A stretch of DNA of 26,136 nucleotides from Comamonadaceae bacterium (GTDB lineage: Bacteria > Pseudomonadota > Gammaproteobacteria > Burkholderiales > Burkholderiaceae_C). Under the pieces are notes generated by a model, which was given only the letters and a program-made list of their open reading frames with translations, did not search any database and had not been told where the DNA came from. This document shows positions 22,569 to 26,136 of this stretch, piece by piece. The stretch is from assembly GCA_947452325.1 (NCBI GenBank), contig CANGCZ010000005.1, positions 1 through 26,136 on the forward strand, read 5' to 3'. Within the stretch, counting starts at the first letter, position 1. The number at the start of each line of letters is the position of its first letter. A program made the position numbers and the translations under genes.

Positions 22569-22613
22569 AATCACCTTGCTTGAATAACTATTGTCCAATT
22601 ATTTTAATGAATT

Positions 22614-22642
22614 ACCTGACAAAAACCTGATTACTCACAGGT
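22614..22642. promoter_or_regulatory. Repeated ACCTG half-sites between two divergent regulators
   Basis: ACCTGA occurs at 22614-22619 and again at 22625-22630, an 11-bp period, and CAGGT at 22638-22642 is the inverted form of the second copy. Half-sites on one face of the helix suggest a regulator-binding region near the MerR-type gene; which regulator binds is unknown. Confidence 0.4.
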
Positions 22643-22676
22643 ATTTTCATTTTAAGTCTATATTACATACAAGAAA

Positions 22677-22702
22677 GTAACAAGCCTGTCTAGGTTTGTT
22701 AC
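22677..22702. promoter_or_regulatory. 26-bp palindrome upstream of the Rrf2-type gene
   Basis: GTAACAA (22677-22683) and TTGTTAC (22696-22702) are perfect inverted arms, extended inward by CCT/AGG, with only one mismatched pair (G/T) between and a four-base centre GTCT. It lies 29 bases before the Rrf2-type start codon. Length and symmetry fit an operator for a dimeric regulator, either the Rrf2-type protein itself or the divergent MerR-type protein. Confidence 0.6.
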
Positions 22703-22731
22703 ACAACCGGAGTTTTGATCAGGAGAAAGCC

Positions 22732-23256
22732 ATGTTTTCCAGTTTGACCCGTAATGCCGTCAACACCTTGCTTTGGGTTTGCAAAAACCAGGAGCACGGA
22801 CCCGTGACCACCGACTCTATCAGCAAGCGCTTGGGTTTATCGATTTCCTACCTCGAGTCTTTGCTGTCCAAAATGAAAAAGCTCGGCTTTTTGGTGTCCT
22901 ACCGAGGCCCGGGCGGCGGCTATTGCAGCAACGGAAAGCCCGGCAGTTTGCTGCTGATTGATCTGGTTCGGGAATTGGATTTCAACCATTCGGACAAGGC
23001 CATTCCAAGCACCGCAGATCCGTGCGGCATAGACAAAGACCTGGTGAACTGGTTGATGCAGGAATTTTTAGAACAAAACCTGGTCAGTTTGAGTTTTGCC
23101 GACATCATGGACATGGTCGACGAACAGGCATGGGGCGCAGAACCAGTCAAGCAAGCCAACACCCCTGAGGCACGCAAATTCAAGCCGCTGCAAATTCACA
23201 AACTGCCTTCCGGGCCAAATTCGGTCTTCAATCTGGCCGCAAGCATGTCACTTTGA
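22732..23256 (+). CDS. Rrf2 family transcriptional regulator lacking the IscR cysteine triad
   Basis: A 174-residue Rrf2-type protein. The winged helix (about 3-66) includes SISYLESLLSKMKKLGFLVSYRGPGGGY, the family hallmark RGPGGGY being exact. Only Cys98 (DPCGID) remains in the loop where IscR has three cysteines (C92, C98, C104), so an ordinary [2Fe-2S] cluster is unlikely unless other residues serve. The C-terminal 60 residues (SLSFADIMDMVDEQAW onward) are longer than in IscR. AGGAG precedes ATG 22732, confirming the start. Divergent placement from the MerR-type gene and the palindrome at 22677-22702 suggest shared or auto-regulation; the ion channel gene starts 52 bases downstream and could be co-transcribed. 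Confidence 0.9.
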   Translation: MFSSLTRNAVNTLLWVCKNQEHGPVTTDSISKRLGLSISYLESLLSKMKKLGFLVSYRGPGGGYCSNGKPGSLLLIDLVRELDFNHSDKAIPSTADPCGIDKDLVNWLMQEFLEQNLVSLSFADIMDMVDEQAWGAEPVKQANTPEARKFKPLQIHKLPSGPNSVFNLAASMSL

Positions 23257-23308
23257 GACGGATTTTGTATTGAGATAGAGTACGCGCTGTTTTTCTTAAG
23301 TGGTACCT

Positions 23309-24124
23309 ATGACAACAATACACAATCACACCGTGCCAGGTACCTGGCAATACCGCATCGAATCCTTCATGGGGCATGACTGGATTCAACATGGACTGGT
23401 TTTTCTGATCCTTTTGAACGCTGCCATTCTGGGTCTGGAAACCAACAACGAACTGATGCAAGACTGGGGCGAAGCATTGCATTGGCTGGATCACGGTATT
23501 CTGGCCATCTTCATGGCGGAAATTGTGGTGCTGATCGCGGCCCGCAAATGGCATTATTTTTCGGATCCTTGGTGCGTGTTTGACTTCATCGTGGTCGGCA
23601 TTGCATTGATACCGGCTTCCGGTTCACTGTCGGTATTGCGCGCCTTGCGGGTGCTGCGGGTGCTGCGCTTGATCAACAAGGTCGACAGCATGCGCAAAGT
23701 CGTCAGCGGCTTGCTGAGTTCGTTGCCCGGTTTGGGCTCGGTTTTCGGTTTGATCATCATCATTTTTTATGTGGCTGCGGTGATTGCCACGAATTTGTTT
23801 CACAAAGAATTTCCGGACTGGTTCGGCAACATGGGACTGAGCGCCTACACCTTGTTCCAGGTCATGACGCTGGAAGGCTGGTCGCAGGAAATCGCCCGCC
23901 CTGTGATGGAGGTGTTCCCCTACGCTTGGGTGTTCTTTGTGATGTTCATCTTGATCGCCACGTTCATCATCTTCAATTTGTTCATTGCCGTCATCGTCGA
24001 CTCGATCACGGCAGACAAGGAACAGGACATGAAGGACCGGGCGAAATTTGACTCCATACACAAAGAATTACGTGAAGTCATGGCTGAATTGGCCGAAGTC
24101 AAAAAACTCCTGGAAAAACGCTAA
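23309..24124 (+). CDS. Voltage-gated ion channel of the bacterial Nav family with TLEGWS filter
   Basis: A 271-residue single-domain six-helix channel that should act as a tetramer in the inner membrane. S1 is about 28-44 and S2 about 60-78 with Glu71; S3 about 88-102 with Asp92. S4 carries four gating arginines every third residue (R111, R114, R117, R120). S5 is about 143-163, the pore helix and filter 180-192, S6 205-233. The tail (about 236-271) is a charged coiled coil as in other bacterial Nav channels. The pore is very close to NavAb (TLFQVMT, ARPVMEVFPYAWVFF), but the filter reads T187-L-E-G-W-S where NavAb has TLESWS. The glutamate is kept. ATG 23309 is preferred over GTG 23300. Confidence 0.95.
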   Translation: MTTIHNHTVPGTWQYRIESFMGHDWIQHGLVFLILLNAAILGLETNNELMQDWGEALHWLDHGILAIFMAEIVVLIAARKWHYFSDPWCVFDFIVVGIALIPASGSLSVLRALRVLRVLRLINKVDSMRKVVSGLLSSLPGLGSVFGLIIIIFYVAAVIATNLFHKEFPDWFGNMGLSAYTLFQVMTLEGWSQEIARPVMEVFPYAWVFFVMFILIATFIIFNLFIAVIVDSITADKEQDMKDRAKFDSIHKELREVMAELAEVKKLLEKR

Positions 24125-24127
24125 GAC

Positions 24128-25069
24128 ATGAAAACCGGCTTGCTGTTGTCGCCACAGGCGCTGTGCAGCAAGCTGCGGGCCGGCCAACTGCCCGCTCCGC
24201 CCTTGGTGTTGCGCCAGTGGATAGGCGGCCGTATCAAACAGTTGACAGGCTCTACGGGAACGCCTGATGCGTTTGCTCATCCTGCGGGCGACGCCGGCTT
24301 GTTTGGCCCGCAAGCCATGAACTGGCGTGTACACGCGCATTTCGTCGGCATGTTGGTCGGCGGCCTGTCTTCTTTGCTGCTACAAGCCTTGCACCCGCGC
24401 GCGCTGGCCGCTGTCTGGGACCATTCCAATTTCCGCCACAACCTCAAAGGACGACTGGGACGCACCGCGTATTTTGTGGCCATCACTACCTACGGCGGGC
24501 GTGAGCAAGCTTTGCAAGCCATAGAACGCGTGAACCGGATTCACGCCAACGTCAGCGGGCACATGCCGGACGGAACGCCTTATGTGGCTAACGAACCGGA
24601 CTTGTTGCGCTGGGTGCATCTGGGCGAGGTCAGCAGTTTTTTGCGTGGCTACCAGCATTTGTCCATGCAAGCCTTGACTGCGCAACAAGCCGATGACTAT
24701 GTCAAGGAAATGGCGCTCATCGGTGACTTGCTGGGAGCATTTGATCTGCCAATGACAGTTAACGACTGCGACCAGGCTTTGCAGTCTTACCGGGGGCAAC
24801 TGGTTTGCAATGAACGCACGCTCGAGATCGTGCACGTGATTGAAAACTACCCTGTAGACCTCTGGGACAAGCCTTTCATGCAACTGGTGATCAAAGCCGC
24901 GTTCCACACCTTGCCCGACTGGGCTTTGCAGATGCTGGGCAAACCGGCGGCTTCAGAAGCCGAAAAACAACTGGTCAGACACGCCCTCAGGCTGGCGGGT
25001 TTACCAGTGCAGGCAACGCTGGACGAAGACGGCGTGGCGGCTCAGGCCCGCAATCGGATGGCAGCCTGA
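24128..25069 (+). CDS. MpaB/DUF2236 family heme oxygenase-like protein
   Basis: A 313-residue protein of the DUF2236 family, which includes the rubber oxygenase Lcp and fungal MpaB'. Family blocks are clear: MNWRVHAHFVGMLVGGLSSLLLQALHPRALAAVWDHS (about 64-100), GRLGRTAYFVAITTYGG (about 108-124), RVNRIHANVSGHMPDGTPYVANEPDLLRWVHLGEV (about 134-168). His89, His139 and His164 are candidate heme or catalytic residues, and Arg112 lies in the block equivalent to the essential Arg of Lcp. Bacterial members without a signal peptide, like this one, have no proven substrate; oxidation of a lipid or isoprenoid is a reasonable guess. It starts three bases after the channel gene, so it is co-transcribed and probably translationally coupled. 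Confidence 0.9.
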   Translation: MKTGLLLSPQALCSKLRAGQLPAPPLVLRQWIGGRIKQLTGSTGTPDAFAHPAGDAGLFGPQAMNWRVHAHFVGMLVGGLSSLLLQALHPRALAAVWDHSNFRHNLKGRLGRTAYFVAITTYGGREQALQAIERVNRIHANVSGHMPDGTPYVANEPDLLRWVHLGEVSSFLRGYQHLSMQALTAQQADDYVKEMALIGDLLGAFDLPMTVNDCDQALQSYRGQLVCNERTLEIVHVIENYPVDLWDKPFMQLVIKAAFHTLPDWALQMLGKPAASEAEKQLVRHALRLAGLPVQATLDEDGVAAQARNRMAA

Positions 25070-25071
25070 CC

Positions 25072-25851
25072 TCAAGCCGACTGCCCCCAAGCCTGTTGGC
25101 ACTTAGGGCACTTGATCTCCATGTGCCTGAAGAGTTTGACACGGCATTTCTGCGCACATGAAGGACAACTGACCACCGCTTTGCCGTCATTGATCAAAGG
25201 CCGTTCGACTTGCGTATCGCTCAGAATCACGGGCATGCGCAAGTCGTACATCTGGCTGTTCTTGAAAGTGATCTGATAACCCGGACGCGGCAGATCCACC
25301 CGCGCAAAGTCGCCCTTTTGCACCGTCAGGTTGTGCAGTTTGTCGCCGATCAGGTTTTCACCGGTATACCAGTGTGTTGAATTTGGCGGTGCCAGCAGCG
25401 CTTGTATGCGCGGGTCTTCGCTTTTCTTGCTGTTTTCATCAACCAAAAAACGCACCGCATCCAACTGGCTTTTCACCTCGTGCTCTGAGGCGCTTTTGTG
25501 CGTATAAAAATAGTAGCCGAAGTACAAACAGGCCTTGAGGTCATGGCCAAACGAATACCACTTCAACACCAGCACACGCAAGGCATCGACAAACGCTGTG
25601 GTACCTGCGTCAATTCCTATCACCTTGTCGTTCACCATGGCCACCAGCAACAGGTTGAGCGAACTGGCCAAACCGGTGCTTTGGCGTATGCCTTGCGGTT
25701 GATTGAACATGTTTTTCTGTTCAATGCTTTGATAAGCCACGGCAAGCGAGCGAAAAAACTCCGGCATGGCAGCGCTGACCTGGGGCAGCAGTTGCAGAAA
25801 AGCCGTTTTGTCCTTTTGCGTGGAGCGGTATTTTTCAAACGGGTATTCCAT
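25072..25851 (-). CDS. Uncharacterised protein with C-terminal zinc ribbon
   Basis: A 259-residue protein of unknown function. Residues 1-170 are mostly helical (FLQLLPQVSAAMPEFFRSLAVAYQSIEQ; KWYSFGHDLKACLYFGYYFYTHKSASEHEVK), without clear membrane segments. A beta-rich part follows (PGYQITFKNSQMYDLRMPVIL), then a C-terminal zinc ribbon with two CxxC pairs (SCPSCAQKC and IKCPKCQQAW). Zinc ribbons of this type often bind nucleic acid or hold a domain together; I cannot say which. AGGAG a few bases before ATG 25851 supports the start. It is eight bases downstream of the partial gene at the window edge, so both are in one operon, and it converges with the MpaB-family gene. Confidence 0.78.
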   Translation of the reverse strand: MEYPFEKYRSTQKDKTAFLQLLPQVSAAMPEFFRSLAVAYQSIEQKNMFNQPQGIRQSTGLASSLNLLLVAMVNDKVIGIDAGTTAFVDALRVLVLKWYSFGHDLKACLYFGYYFYTHKSASEHEVKSQLDAVRFLVDENSKKSEDPRIQALLAPPNSTHWYTGENLIGDKLHNLTVQKGDFARVDLPRPGYQITFKNSQMYDLRMPVILSDTQVERPLINDGKAVVSCPSCAQKCRVKLFRHMEIKCPKCQQAWGQSA

Positions 25852-25859
25852 ATCGGCTC

Positions 25860-26136
25860 CTAACTTTCTGACAGCTTGTCAATGATGCGCTTCTTCAGTT
25901 CGGTGAAGTTGTAAGTGACCGTTTTGCCGTCCACTTTGATGGCGTAATGGTTGGTCCAGCCGTGCTGGATTTTCAATTCCACACCGAACAAGTCGCGGTA
26001 AATTTGCATCAACTGGAATTCATCCAGCTTGTTGCCCGCTATGTTTTTGAGCATGGCGTCATTTTTATTTCGCTTTGGCGGCGGCGGTTTGGTACTGGCC
26101 GGTTTGTGTCCTGCGTCTTTGGTTGAAGCGGTTTTG
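25860..26136 (-). CDS. Partial gene, cut by window edge; Lys/Pro-rich linker and small C-terminal domain
   Basis: The reading frame is open from 25860 to the window end, so at least 91 residues of a longer protein are present. The visible N-terminal part is a Lys/Ala/Thr/Pro linker (KPASTKPPPPKRNKND), reading out of a region beyond the window. The C-terminal 64 residues form a compact domain (NKLDEFQLMQIYRDLFGVEL, then KIQHGWTNHYAIKVDGKTVTYNFTELKKRIIDKL). An internal ATG at 26054 could be a start, but no ribosome site is obvious and the linker suggests it is internal. The domain is not recognised. It belongs to the same transcript as the zinc-ribbon gene downstream. Confidence 0.65.
   Translation of the reverse strand, partial: KTASTKDAGHKPASTKPPPPKRNKNDAMLKNIAGNKLDEFQLMQIYRDLFGVELKIQHGWTNHYAIKVDGKTVTYNFTELKKRIIDKLSES

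Noticed and set aside
21059..22661. Shared 10-mer TTAAGTCTAT in two intergenic regions (21059-21068 and 22652-22661)
   Set aside because: Only two copies, no symmetry and no consistent distance to start codons; could be chance in AT-rich intergenic DNA.

Overview
The window looks like chromosomal DNA from a betaproteobacterium of the order Burkholderiales, probably Comamonadaceae or a close relative. This is inferred from GC content (mid-50s by eye), TTG-rich leucine usage and the gene set: YaeQ, type II dehydroquinase, SerC, an AceE/MdeB-type E1, and a small secreted protein ending in a YFC/YYP/CP/W pattern. It is densely coding. I saw no tRNA, rRNA, CRISPR array, insertion sequence or phage gene, and no gene-free stretch above 300 bases.

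Layout. (1) 93-2464: a secreted HKD (phospholipase D-type) nuclease diverges from a DnaQ-like DEDDh exonuclease; two small exported proteins follow. (2) 2478-4519: aroQ and a MAPEG membrane protein (ATGA overlap) diverge from a type II haloacid dehalogenase, which is followed by an exported protein of unknown function. (3) 4512-8640, minus strand: a compact six-gene run. It comprises a DUF2796 periplasmic protein, a LolD-like ATPase, an FtsX/MacB-like permease and a DUF3299 protein, which is the gene order of the Vibrio zinc-uptake system ZrgABCD, then a DUF4337 membrane protein and a bactofilin. (4) 8743-10651: quinone oxidoreductase, YaeQ and a small unknown ORF. (5) 10772-13860: a second bactofilin divergent from three uncharacterised envelope genes. 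Two of these start with identically spaced zinc ribbons and two carry His-rich segments predicted to be periplasmic. This is the best candidate for an undescribed module. (6) 13872-16090: a phytanoyl-CoA-type dioxygenase translationally coupled to a homoserine-dehydrogenase-like protein with a SAF domain, probably a two-step pathway. (7) 16222-21034: TPR protein, Lrp/AsnC regulator divergent from a homodimeric 2-oxoacid dehydrogenase E1 (arrangement of mdeR-mdeB), and serC. (8) 21131-23256: lipoprotein, then a MerR-type regulator divergent from an Rrf2-type regulator across a region with a strong palindrome. (9) 23309-26136: a NavAb-like voltage-gated channel with a TLEGWS filter, an MpaB/DUF2236 oxygenase 3 bases later, and on the minus strand a zinc-ribbon protein behind a gene cut by the window edge.

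Themes. Zinc handling or structural zinc recurs (Zrg-like transporter, three zinc-ribbon proteins, His-rich tails). Both bactofilins sit beside genes for membrane proteins instead of the M23 peptidase often found beside bactofilin genes. Functional links beyond operon structure are inference.
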